DNA of 8,613 nucleotides from an uncultured Clostridia bacterium (GCA_937925475.1 CALEWH010000024.1:1-8613); one strand, 5' to 3'. Positions 1 to 6,099 are shown, counted from the first letter of the stretch. Translations and numbers: made by a program. The notes: a model not told the origin generated them from the letters alone.

Positions 1-55
1 GCGGACATCGCCAGCCGGTGCTCACACATTCGCAGCGGCTCACTTAGGCTAAAAA
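1..55 (+). repeat. GC-rich dispersed repeat, copy 1 (cut by the window edge)
   Basis: Bases 1-55 match 957-1011 in the same orientation at 54 of 55 positions; the only difference is G at 35 against A at 991. The block is clearly richer in G and C than the DNA after it. AGCCG at 14-18 can pair with CGGCT at 36-40. Similarity ends just after GGCTAAAAA: copy 2 continues into a hairpin and an ACGCGTCG box, while copy 1 runs straight into AT-rich coding-like sequence. Copy 1 is therefore a partial unit, either cut naturally or joined here by the assembler. Function unknown. Confidence 0.85.
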
Positions 56-210
56 AGTTTTTAGAGCGAAATAATATTGATCATAATGCTTTTAATTCCT
101 ACAAGAAAGAGCAGTTTAAATATGTTGAGGCAAAAATTAAAAATTCCACCATTACAAGAAAAGAGAAAGATGACTTATTAAGTAAAAATATTATTTTAAA
201 CATGAACTAA
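1..210 (+). CDS. C-terminal part of an unidentified protein, open at the left edge
   Basis: Frame 1 is open from the first base to TAA at 208-210, about 69 codons with no start in view. The first 18 or so codons come from the repeat at 1-55 and read ADIASRCSHIRSG..., which does not look like native protein. From about base 52 onward the translation is lysine- and asparagine-rich, hydrophilic and probably helical (for example LKKFLERNNIDHNAF and ITRKEKDDLLSKN), with A/T-ending codons typical of low-GC genomes. I do not recognise a family. It may be the true end of a gene interrupted by the repeat, or the tail of a gene whose upstream part was lost at an assembly break. A promoter for the next gene begins at or just after its stop. 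Confidence 0.4.
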   Translation, partial: ADIASRCSHIRSGSLRLKKFLERNNIDHNAFNSYKKEQFKYVEAKIKNSTITRKEKDDLLSKNIILNMN

Positions 211-244
211 TTCACTTAATTTTTTTTATAATTTTCAGTATAAT
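203..244 (+). promoter_or_regulatory. Probable promoter(s) of the Nudix gene
   Basis: Two perfect TATAAT hexamers lie 12 bases apart at 227-232 and 239-244, upstream of the ATG at 263. The nearer one has a weak -35 candidate (TTAATT, 216-221) at 17 bases; the farther one has TGAACT at 203-208 at 18 bases. The -10 boxes are convincing and the -35 boxes are poor. This suggests the Nudix gene can be transcribed independently of the frame ending at 210. Confidence 0.5.
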
Positions 245-262
245 TTAACTTGAGGAGAGTAC

Positions 263-706
263 ATGAAAACAATTACTTTAGGAGAAAAATTTGTTAATAG
301 AAAATTTGATTTTAGAGAAACATGTTTTGGAATTTGTGAAAGATATGGAAAAATTTTATTAACAAAAAAAACAAAGAAAAATGAAATAGCAATGGTTGGT
401 GGTGGTATAGAACAATGCGAAACTCACGAAGATTGTTTGAAACGTGAATTTTTAGAAGAAAGTGGATATACCATTGAAAGTATAGATGAATTATGCGTTG
501 TTGATTGTTTTTGGCTTGCAGGTGGAGAATGGCCAATGGAATCACTTGCTAATTTTTATGTAGTAAAGTTATCAAAAAAGGCAGAAATTCCAACTGAAGA
601 TGGACACGAACCTGTATGGGTGCCAATTGATGAGGTAGAAAATCTTTTACCTTTGCCTTATCATAAAGAAGGGATAAGACAATACTTGGCAATGAAAAAC
701 AAATAA
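263..706 (+). CDS. Nudix family hydrolase
   Basis: A 147-residue single-domain protein with a complete Nudix box, G-x5-E-x7-REU-x-EE-x-GU: G47, E53, R61-E62-F63, E65-E66, G68. The REFLEE glutamates bind the divalent metal that drives hydrolysis of a nucleoside diphosphate linked to another group X. The preceding strand (ILLTKK, 31-36) and the later HEPVWVPIDEV segment (115-125) match the usual Nudix fold, and the length is typical. The substrate cannot be read from the sequence; possibilities are an oxidised nucleotide, ADP-ribose or a dinucleotide, and an mRNA-cap-type activity is not excluded. GAGGAG at 252-257 sits 5 bases before the ATG and supports this start. The gene stands alone between two copies of a direct repeat and is strikingly AT-rich: bases 301-360 hold 12 G or C, against 27 in glnS bases 3301-3360. 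That fits recent acquisition but does not prove it. Confidence 0.9.
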   Translation: MKTITLGEKFVNRKFDFRETCFGICERYGKILLTKKTKKNEIAMVGGGIEQCETHEDCLKREFLEESGYTIESIDELCVVDCFWLAGGEWPMESLANFYVVKLSKKAEIPTEDGHEPVWVPIDEVENLLPLPYHKEGIRQYLAMKNK

Positions 707-720
707 ATAAGGATAAATAA

Positions 721-741
721 TTTTCTAAAAGTTTTAGAAAA
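721..741. other. AT-rich palindrome after the Nudix gene
   Basis: TTTTCTAAAA at 721-730 and TTTTAGAAAA at 732-741 are perfect reverse complements around one central G. It lies 14 bases after the Nudix stop. The stem is almost entirely A:T and lacks a good U-run, so it would be a weak terminator; mRNA 3'-end protection or a protein-binding site is equally possible. Confidence 0.35.
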
Positions 742-783
742 ATTTATCGCGTTTTAGACCAATTTAGATAGCAAAAGTTTAAT

Positions 784-828
784 AAAAAGTGCACATTTGA
801 TGTCAACTGATGTTAAGTGTGCATTTTT
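784..828 (+). terminator. Terminator-like hairpin, possibly bidirectional
   Basis: Bases 784-795 (A5, a bulged G, TGCACA) pair with 818-828 (TGTGCA, T5), giving 11 base pairs. The 22-base loop contains TGATGT twice and a small TTGA-TG-TCAA palindrome. The A-run before and T-run after allow termination in either direction. On the + strand it would end the Nudix transcript, although the stop codon is 77 bases upstream and the loop is long for a classical terminator. It could instead be the left part of the repeat region that follows. Confidence 0.5.
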
Positions 829-930
829 GTTTGACATTAAATACTTTTTAAGGTGTCCAAAAGCCTTTATTTTAGGCACATTCAAGGGAGTTCGTATAAA
901 CCCACTCAAAAACATACACTTTTCTGATAA

Positions 931-1060
931 GTGGGAATAAGTAGACTCGAACCAAAGCGGACATCGCCAGCCGGTGCTCACACATTCGCAACGGCTCACT
1001 TAGGCTAAAAATGTGACCACAGGCACATTTTCTAGACGCGTCGTGCCACTCATTCCTACC
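931..1060 (+). repeat. Structured intergenic repeat, copy 2 (fullest copy in the window)
   Basis: Seen in sequence: (1) GTGGGAAT at 931-938 can pair with ATTCCTAC at 1052-1059, eight pairs including one that is G:U on the + strand but A:C on the minus strand; (2) 957-1011 repeats bases 1-55; (3) AGCCG at 970-974 can pair with CGGCT at 992-996; (4) GGCTAAAAA at 1003-1011; (5) a hairpin of AAAATGTG at 1008-1015 with CACATTTT at 1024-1031; (6) an ACGCGTCG box at 1036-1043. Items 4-6 recur in the same order and almost the same spacing, inverted, at 8526-8565. The unit may be a non-coding RNA, a recombination or protein-binding site, or a non-autonomous mobile repeat; the sequence does not decide. 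The malQ promoter begins about 45 bases downstream. Exact borders are uncertain. Confidence 0.7.
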
Positions 1061-1104
1061 ACACACTACTTTAATGGTAATTTTCAAATTGTGTTCTATA
1101 AAGT

Positions 1105-1133
1105 TTGGAAAGACAGGTGGATTGGAATATACT
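1105..1133 (+). promoter_or_regulatory. malQ promoter
   Basis: TTGGAA (1105-1110) and TATACT (1128-1133) are 17 bases apart, a good vegetative sigma-A arrangement. Transcription would start near 1140, about 25 bases before the malQ ATG, leaving a short leader with GGAG at 1154-1157 (7 bases from the ATG) and a second GGAG at 1159-1162. Confidence 0.65.
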
Positions 1134-1164
1134 TTAATAAAACACATTACATTGGAGTGGAGAT

Positions 1165-2613
1165 ATGGTGCAAGAGATAGGAGTGCTTTGTCATATTTCA
1201 TCATTGCCAAGCGAATATGGGGTTGGTGATTTTGGAAAAGAAGCATATAAGTTTGTTGACTTTTTAGCAGAAAACAATGTGAGAATCTGGCAAATCTTGC
1301 CACTCAACCAAACAAGCGAAACAAACTGCCCATATTTTTCGACCTGCAGTTTTTCATATGATGAAATGTTTTTTGATGTTGATGACCTTATTGAAAAGGG
1401 TCTTATTTGTAAATCCGATGTAAAAACTCTTGAAAAGTTGTCCAAGAGTACAAAAGTGCAATATTTGCTTGTAAAGCAAGAAAAGAATCATATTTTTGAA
1501 AAAGCGTTTTCAAATGCGTCTGCCGAAATGCTAGCCGAATTGAACACATATTTAGATGCCAACAAAGATGTTTTTGGTTATGCTGTGTATAGGGCGTTGC
1601 TTGCCAAATACAACACAAAGGACTGGCGTTTATTTGACACAAAATTGTTTGATAGCGGGTCTAACGAATATGCTCAATTTGTCCACGAAAACAAATCCTT
1701 GATACTCAAATATGGCTTTTATCAATACATATTAGACAAACAGTGGAAGGCGTTGAAAAAATACGCAAATGACCGAGATGTAAAAATTTTGGGTGATTTG
1801 CCGATATATCCAAATGTAATGTCATATGATGTATATATGTGCAAAAGTGCATATCAGTTGGATAAAAACTACAATATGTTGTGCACAGGTGGAGTTCCAA
1901 AATCGTCGCCCAAAGGCCTTGACCAAAACTGGGGTTCGTGCGTTTATGATTGGTCTGAGCTGAAGAAAACCCACTATGAATATTTGATAAATCGCATCAA
2001 AATACTACTTGACAAATTTGACATATTGTGCCTTGACCACTTTTATGGCTATGTCGAACATTATGAGTTTTCGACAAAAAACAGCGCCGACAACAAATGG
2101 GTTAGAGCGGGCGGAATGGATTTTTTTTCACAACTATCAAAGTGCATTGACATAAACAAAGTTGTCGTCGAAAACCTCGGCTTTGAGAAAGAAGAATGTT
2201 ACAAAGTGATGAAAAAGTTTGGACTAATGGGGATGTGCCTGTTGCAATACGCACTTTCCACCAAACGCTATCTGCCTCAAAATGTCCCATCAAACAACAT
2301 ATACTATCTTGGCACACACGACAACAACACTTTTGTAGGATATTTTGACAGCCTTAGCCCCGAAGACCAAAAGAGATTTTGCGACCTGCTAAACATCAAA
2401 ACATCAAACACTAAATCGGTGCTTATCTCTGCATTAAAACAGGTCTGCAACAGCCAAGCCCAATATGCCGTTTTCCAAATACAAGATTTGCTTTTGCAAG
2501 GTGCTTATGCACGAATGAATATCCCAGGGAAAGCCCTTGGTCAATGGGAATATAAAATGCCAAAAAATTATAGTCGCAAAGCGGGGAAAACCTTGAAAGT
2601 TATAAAAATGTAG
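1165..2613 (+). CDS. malQ: 4-alpha-glucanotransferase (amylomaltase), GH77, divergent
   Basis: A 482-residue cytoplasmic enzyme, close to the usual ~500. GH77 enzymes cut alpha-1,4-glucan chains and transfer the piece to another glucan, in maltodextrin and glycogen use. Family landmarks are present: ISSLPSEYGVGDFG (11-24), WQILPLNQT (42-50), LGDLPIY (209-215), the nucleophile region LDHFYGY with D291, the acid/base in VVENLG with E336, the third carboxylate in GTHDNNT with D386, and RMNIPGKALGQW near the end (450-461). It departs from typical members in several places. The arginine normally two residues before the nucleophile (R-x-D-H) is Cys289. The usual GVPPDYFS-type loop reads GVPKSSPKG (243-251). 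The SPYQS-type motif reads NCPYFST. It is therefore either a diverged paralogue with altered acceptor use or an enzyme with reduced activity. The start follows two GGAG motifs. No other glucan gene is adjacent, and it has its own promoter. Confidence 0.9.
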   Translation: MVQEIGVLCHISSLPSEYGVGDFGKEAYKFVDFLAENNVRIWQILPLNQTSETNCPYFSTCSFSYDEMFFDVDDLIEKGLICKSDVKTLEKLSKSTKVQYLLVKQEKNHIFEKAFSNASAEMLAELNTYLDANKDVFGYAVYRALLAKYNTKDWRLFDTKLFDSGSNEYAQFVHENKSLILKYGFYQYILDKQWKALKKYANDRDVKILGDLPIYPNVMSYDVYMCKSAYQLDKNYNMLCTGGVPKSSPKGLDQNWGSCVYDWSELKKTHYEYLINRIKILLDKFDILCLDHFYGYVEHYEFSTKNSADNKWVRAGGMDFFSQLSKCIDINKVVVENLGFEKEECYKVMKKFGLMGMCLLQYALSTKRYLPQNVPSNNIYYLGTHDNNTFVGYFDSLSPEDQKRFCDLLNIKTSNTKSVLISALKQVCNSQAQYAVFQIQDLLLQGAYARMNIPGKALGQWEYKMPKNYSRKAGKTLKVIKM

Positions 2614-2621
2614 CAATATGT

Positions 2622-2680
2622 AAAATGGAAATGTGTAGCAATCTACTGAATAAATTATATAATATTTATTTTTCCATTTT
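2622..2680 (+). terminator. Long-looped hairpin after malQ, possible terminator
   Basis: AAAATGGAAA (2622-2631) and TTTCCATTTT (2671-2680) are perfect reverse complements, separated by 39 bases that include a GTAG-CAAT-CTAC hairpin (2635-2646) and an AT-rich palindromic stretch. GTAGCAAT also occurs twice, at 2610-2617 (overlapping the malQ stop) and 2635-2642. It starts 9 bases after the malQ stop. It is AT-rich for a terminator, but no better one is visible before the glnS promoter. Confidence 0.4.
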
Positions 2681-2712
2681 TAATATGAAAACATTGACAA
2701 TACTAAATTAAT

Positions 2713-2740
2713 TGCAAAGTAGGGTAAAATGTGTTAATAT
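2713..2740 (+). promoter_or_regulatory. glnS promoter
   Basis: TTGCAA (2713-2718) lies 16 bases before an extended -10, TGT-TAATAT, with the hexamer at 2735-2740. A perfect TTGACA at 2694-2699 is also present, but its nearest -10-like partner (TAAAAT, 2725-2730) is 25 bases away, too far for a normal promoter. The predicted start near 2747 leaves a leader of about 23 bases, too short for a T-box. Confidence 0.5.
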
Positions 2741-2759
2741 ACAGTATATTTTACTAAAT

Positions 2760-2763
2760 GGAG
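2760..2763 (+). promoter_or_regulatory. Ribosome binding site that fixes the glnS start
   Basis: GGAG lies 6 bases before the ATG at 2770. It overlaps the alternative in-frame ATG at 2758, which has no purine-rich site upstream (TTTTACTAA). Initiation at 2770 is therefore preferred. Confidence 0.75.
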
Positions 2764-2769
2764 AAAACT

Positions 2770-4449
2770 ATGAAACTTAAAAACATTGTTCCTGAAAACT
2801 TTATCGAAGAAGCGATTGTCGACGATATAAAAAATGGCAGGGCAAAACAAGTAGTAACTCGTTGTCCACCGGAGCCAAGCGGATACTGGCACATTGGTCA
2901 CTGCAAGGCGTGGATGATTGACTTTGAAACAGCAATCAAGTTTGGCGGATACACAAACTTGCGTATGGACGACACAAACCCTACAAAAGAAGATGGAGAT
3001 TTTGCAAATAGTTATGTGGACGACTTGCATTGGCTAGGATATAGTCCTAAAAAGGTCATTTATGCAAGTGAAGCATATTTTGAAAAGATATACAAAATTG
3101 CTGAGAAAATGATTAAGAAAGGTTATGCATATGTGGACGAGTTGAGTGCTGACGAAGTTAGTGCGACCCGTGGTACTCTTACAGAGCCGGGCAAAAACAG
3201 CCCATATCGTGACAGACCAGCAAGCGAGAGCCTAAAACTATTTAGAGAGATGCGTGCCGGCAAGTATAAAGACGGCGAGATGACACTTCGTGCAAAAATA
3301 GATATGGCGCACCCAAATATGAATATGCGTGACCCAGTAATGTATCGTGTGTTGCATGCTACACACTACAAGACAGGTGACAAGTGGTGTATATATCCAA
3401 TGTACGACTTTGCGCACCCAATGGAAGATGCGCTTGAAGGCACAACATATAGCCTATGCGACATCAATTTTGAAGACCATAGACCTGTCTACAACTGGTT
3501 TATCGAGCATGGCTGGGGCAAAAAGTATGCACCACGCCAAATTGAGTTTGGCAAACTTTTGCTTGAAAATGTTTTGCTAGGCAAAAGGTACTTGAAAAAA
3601 CTAGTTAATGAAGGCAAGGTTATGGGTTGGGACGACCCAAGGTACTTGACTATTGTAGGTATGCAAAGACGCGGTTATACAGCAAATGGAATAAAGGACT
3701 TCATCAAATCGGTGGGTGTAAGCAAATCCGAAAGCCTTATCCCATTTGAAGCAATGGAGTATTATATCCGCAATGACCTAAACAATGTTGCTACTCGTGC
3801 GATGGCTGTGCTTGACCCACTAAAAGTGGTTATCACAAACTATACAGGCAGTGAAGAAGTCGAACTTGAAAACAATCCAAACGATGCAAATGCGGGCAAA
3901 CACAAGATGACTTTCAGCAACACAATTTACATTGACAGTGACGATTTTAGTCTTAATCCACCACCTAAATACAATCGCTTGGTTGAAGGCGGGGTTGTCA
4001 GATTAAAAGGTGCATATATTATCAAGTGCAACAAAGTTGTGTATGGCAAAGACGGTTCGATTGACCACTTGGAGTGCGAGTATTATCCAAACAGTCGTAG
4101 CGGAAACGATACAAGCGGAATTAAGTGCAAAGGAACAATACATTTTGTAGATGCTCAAAACTGCACAGAGGTGGTAGTGAGAAATTTCAAACCTCTTGTA
4201 AAGACCGAGTACAAAAATCCAGCCAAATCCTTAGCGGAAGGCGTGGAAATAGAAGAGATGTTAAATCCAGACTCTATGACCGAAACAACAGCGCTTGTAG
4301 AGAAATTTTTACTAAATGCAAAAGTTGGAGAAAAGTTCCAATTTGTGCGCAAAGGATATTTTTGCTTAGACAAAGATAGTACACCTGAGCGCCTTGTGTT
4401 CAACAACACAATTTCACTTAAAGACAGTTATAAGCCAGCAAGTAAATAA
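2770..4449 (+). CDS. glnS: Glutaminyl-tRNA synthetase
   Basis: A 559-residue class I aminoacyl-tRNA synthetase that attaches glutamine to tRNA-Gln in the cytoplasm. PPEPSGYWHIGHCKAW (33-48) carries the ATP-binding HIGH motif at 41-44. RMDDTNPTKED (65-75) and KWCIYPMYDFAHPMEDA (205-221) are hallmarks of glutaminyl rather than glutamyl enzymes. GWDDPRYLTIVGMQRRGYT (286-304) leads to the C-terminal beta-barrel anticodon-binding region (about 340-559), which looks complete. The length is normal. Oddity: the second signature loop, usually VMSKR in GlnRS, reads LLGKR (269-273), so the methionine and serine of the KMSKS-type loop are replaced while the lysine and arginine remain. A direct GlnRS suggests the cell does not depend only on the GatCAB amidation route for Gln-tRNA. 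It is a single-gene unit with its own promoter and terminator. An upstream in-frame ATG at 2758 is less likely. Confidence 0.95.
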   Translation: MKLKNIVPENFIEEAIVDDIKNGRAKQVVTRCPPEPSGYWHIGHCKAWMIDFETAIKFGGYTNLRMDDTNPTKEDGDFANSYVDDLHWLGYSPKKVIYASEAYFEKIYKIAEKMIKKGYAYVDELSADEVSATRGTLTEPGKNSPYRDRPASESLKLFREMRAGKYKDGEMTLRAKIDMAHPNMNMRDPVMYRVLHATHYKTGDKWCIYPMYDFAHPMEDALEGTTYSLCDINFEDHRPVYNWFIEHGWGKKYAPRQIEFGKLLLENVLLGKRYLKKLVNEGKVMGWDDPRYLTIVGMQRRGYTANGIKDFIKSVGVSKSESLIPFEAMEYYIRNDLNNVATRAMAVLDPLKVVITNYTGSEEVELENNPNDANAGKHKMTFSNTIYIDSDDFSLNPPPKYNRLVEGGVVRLKGAYIIKCNKVVYGKDGSIDHLECEYYPNSRSGNDTSGIKCKGTIHFVDAQNCTEVVVRNFKPLVKTEYKNPAKSLAEGVEIEEMLNPDSMTETTALVEKFLLNAKVGEKFQFVRKGYFCLDKDSTPERLVFNNTISLKDSYKPASK

Positions 4450-4452
4450 TGT

Positions 4453-4482
4453 AAAAATCCAAAACATTTGTTTTGGATTTTT
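4453..4482 (+). terminator. glnS rho-independent terminator
   Basis: Thirteen perfect base pairs join 4453-4465 (A5, TCCAAAAC) to 4470-4482 (GTTTTGGA, T5) across a four-base ATTT loop. T-runs flank the stem on the + strand, and the 5' A-run gives it bidirectional potential. It begins 3 bases after the glnS stop. Confidence 0.85.
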
Positions 4483-4494
4483 TATTTCAAAAAC

Positions 4495-4527
4495 CATATT
4501 TGCGCTAGTATAACACGCATATTTGCG
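4495..4527 (+). repeat. Short direct repeat upstream of cysS
   Basis: CATATTTGCG occurs at 4495-4504 and 4518-4527, a period of 23 bases (about two helical turns). It lies about 40 bases upstream of the predicted cysS -35 box. This could be a pair of operator half-sites or chance in AT-rich DNA. Confidence 0.3.
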
Positions 4528-4566
4528 ATTTTTCATATATAGAGTGTAAAAAATAAAATTATGTGT

Positions 4567-4595
4567 TTGTGTTGATATAAAAAATGGTTTATAAT
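4567..4595 (+). promoter_or_regulatory. cysS promoter
   Basis: A perfect TATAAT (4590-4595) has TTGTGT (4567-4572) 17 bases upstream. The predicted start near 4602 leaves a leader of under 15 bases carrying GAGG (4607-4610), 5 bases from the ATG. This leaves no room for a T-box or other leader riboswitch. Confidence 0.55.
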
Positions 4596-4615
4596 ATAAG
4601 ATAGTTGAGGTTATT

Positions 4616-6037
4616 ATGAAAATTTACAATAGTTTGACAAGAAGAGTAGAAGAATTTGTACCTTATGAGAGTGGAAAAGTAAAAATGTACACATGCGGTC
4701 CTACTGTGTATCATTTTGCGCATATAGGAAATTTGCGCACATACATTATGGAAGATGTACTTGAAAAAACCTTGCGTTATGTGGGTTATGATGTTGTGCG
4801 TGCTATGAATATCACCGATGTTGGACACCTTACAAGTGACGGAGATACTGGTGACGATAAGATGCTTGTTGGCGCAAAACGCGAACACAAAACTGTTTTG
4901 GAAATTGCAAAGTTTTATACTGACAAGTTTAGAGAAGACTGCGAGTCTCTTAATCTAAAATGGCCACAAATCGTAGTTCCTGCGACTTCGTGTATCGACA
5001 CATATTTTGAGATAATCAAGACATTGCTTGACAAAGGTTATGCTTACAAATCAGAAGGAAACATATATTTTGATGTGTCAAAGTTGAAAGAATACTATGT
5101 GTTGACAAATCAAAAAAGCGATGATATGGTTATCGGTGCTCGTGACGATGTTAGTCATGACGAAGGCAAACACAACCAACAAGACTTTGTTTTGTGGTTT
5201 ACAAAATCAAAGTTTGATAATCAAGAATTGAAGTGGGATAGCCCGTGGGGAGTAGGTTATCCGGGGTGGCATATCGAGTGTAGCGGAATTAGTTATAAGT
5301 ATCTTGGCGAGTATCTTGATATCCATTGTGGTGGTGTCGACAACAAATTTCCACATCACACAAACGAGATTGCACAAAGCGAGAGTTTCTTTGGTCATAA
5401 GTGGTGCAAGTACTGGGTTCATGGCGAGCACCTAAACACTACTGATGGCAAAATGAGCAAGTCAAAAGGCGAGTTTTTGACCATTTCGCTACTTAAAGAA
5501 AAAGGCTATATTCCAGAAGTATACAAACTTTTCTGCTTGCAAGCGCATTATAGACGCGCACTTACATTTAGTTGGGAAGGAATGGACTCTGCAAAGGGTG
5601 CGTATGTAAAACTTATAAAAAGAGTCTCCGAATTAAAACCTAATGAACTAGATATAGAATCTGAAAAAGCCCAAGTTTTTGATGATTCTTTCAAGACTGC
5701 ACTTTCAAACGATTTGAACACATCGAGTGCTATCACAACTTTGTTTGATGTGTTAAAGAGCGACCTTAATGACGCGACAAAGGCGTATTTGATACGAAAA
5801 TTTGATACTGTGCTAGGTCTTGCACTTGACGAAGCGCTTGATGGCACTCACGAGTATTTGCAATCTAATGTAGATGATGACCTAAAAGAGTATATTGAAA
5901 ACAAAATTAAAGAGCGCAAAGACGCAAAGGTTAGCAAAAACTATGCGCTAGCAGACAGCATAAGAGCAGAGTTGTTGACAAAAGGGATTGTTTTGATTGA
6001 TACACCTAGTGGCACAAACTACGAAATTAAAAAATAA
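4616..6037 (+). CDS. cysS: Cysteinyl-tRNA synthetase
   Basis: A 473-residue class I synthetase that charges tRNA-Cys in the cytoplasm; the length is typical. YTCGPTVY (25-32) holds the first zinc ligand C27, followed by the HIGH-equivalent HIGN (36-39). GWHIECS (217-223) holds C222, and FPHHTNEIAQSE (245-256) holds H247 and E251, completing the zinc site that recognises the cysteine thiolate. GKMSKSKGEFLT (278-289) contains an intact KMSKS loop (279-283). The helical tRNA-binding region and the C-terminal segment KNYALADSIRAELLTKGI (441-458) are both present, so the gene is complete. GAGG 5 bases before ATG supports the start. No terminator is obvious after the stop, so some transcripts may continue into the ABC transporter pair 72 bases downstream. 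Normal clostridial neighbours of cysS, such as a Mini-III ribonuclease or rlmB, are not seen here. Confidence 0.97.
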   Translation: MKIYNSLTRRVEEFVPYESGKVKMYTCGPTVYHFAHIGNLRTYIMEDVLEKTLRYVGYDVVRAMNITDVGHLTSDGDTGDDKMLVGAKREHKTVLEIAKFYTDKFREDCESLNLKWPQIVVPATSCIDTYFEIIKTLLDKGYAYKSEGNIYFDVSKLKEYYVLTNQKSDDMVIGARDDVSHDEGKHNQQDFVLWFTKSKFDNQELKWDSPWGVGYPGWHIECSGISYKYLGEYLDIHCGGVDNKFPHHTNEIAQSESFFGHKWCKYWVHGEHLNTTDGKMSKSKGEFLTISLLKEKGYIPEVYKLFCLQAHYRRALTFSWEGMDSAKGAYVKLIKRVSELKPNELDIESEKAQVFDDSFKTALSNDLNTSSAITTLFDVLKSDLNDATKAYLIRKFDTVLGLALDEALDGTHEYLQSNVDDDLKEYIENKIKERKDAKVSKNYALADSIRAELLTKGIVLIDTPSGTNYEIKK

Positions 6038-6040
6038 TTA

Positions 6041-6096
6041 AGTACTATGCATTTATTGAAAATTGGCTTTATATAGCGAATTTTTAGTACTATGCA
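6041..6096 (+). repeat. Direct repeat between cysS and the ABC operon
   Basis: AGTACTATGCA occurs at 6041-6051 and 6086-6096, 45 bases apart (about four helical turns). Each begins with the palindrome AGTACT. The second copy overlaps an out-of-use ATG at 6092 and ends 4 bases before the ATPase ribosome site, a position suited to an operator. No convincing promoter could be assigned in this gap. Confidence 0.4.
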
Positions 6097-6099
6097 AAT

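Noticed and set aside
905..960. tRNA-like T-loop (GGTTCGAGTC on the minus strand, 944-953)
   Set aside because: Only the two inner T-stem pairs form properly, and no anticodon arm or acceptor stem can be drawn around it. The sequence at 8512-8520 also resembles the complement of a tRNA 3' end, but no cloverleaf follows.
754..999. Minus-strand open frame of 81 codons through the repeat region
   Set aside because: It runs through a terminator-like hairpin and the repeat, lacks a recognisable ribosome site, and shows no protein-family features. It is most likely a chance frame.
957..1043. Integron attC site
   Set aside because: The segment between direct repeats suggested a cassette, but GTTRRRY/RYYYAAC core sites are absent and no integrase is visible.
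1031..1043. Cloning linker (XbaI and MluI sites here, SalI and MluI at 8525-8534)
   Set aside because: The sites fall inside a natural repeat with matching order and spacing in both copies, and flanking DNA continues as ordinary genome sequence.
2758..2769. Upstream ATG for glnS at 2758, and similarly 6092 for the ABC ATPase
   Set aside because: Neither has a purine-rich site in front. In each case a GGAG lies 6 bases before the next in-frame ATG.
4483..4615. T-box leader of cysS (and likewise upstream of glnS)
   Set aside because: The predicted transcribed leaders are under about 25 bases, and no specifier stem or antiterminator-like motif is present in the gaps.
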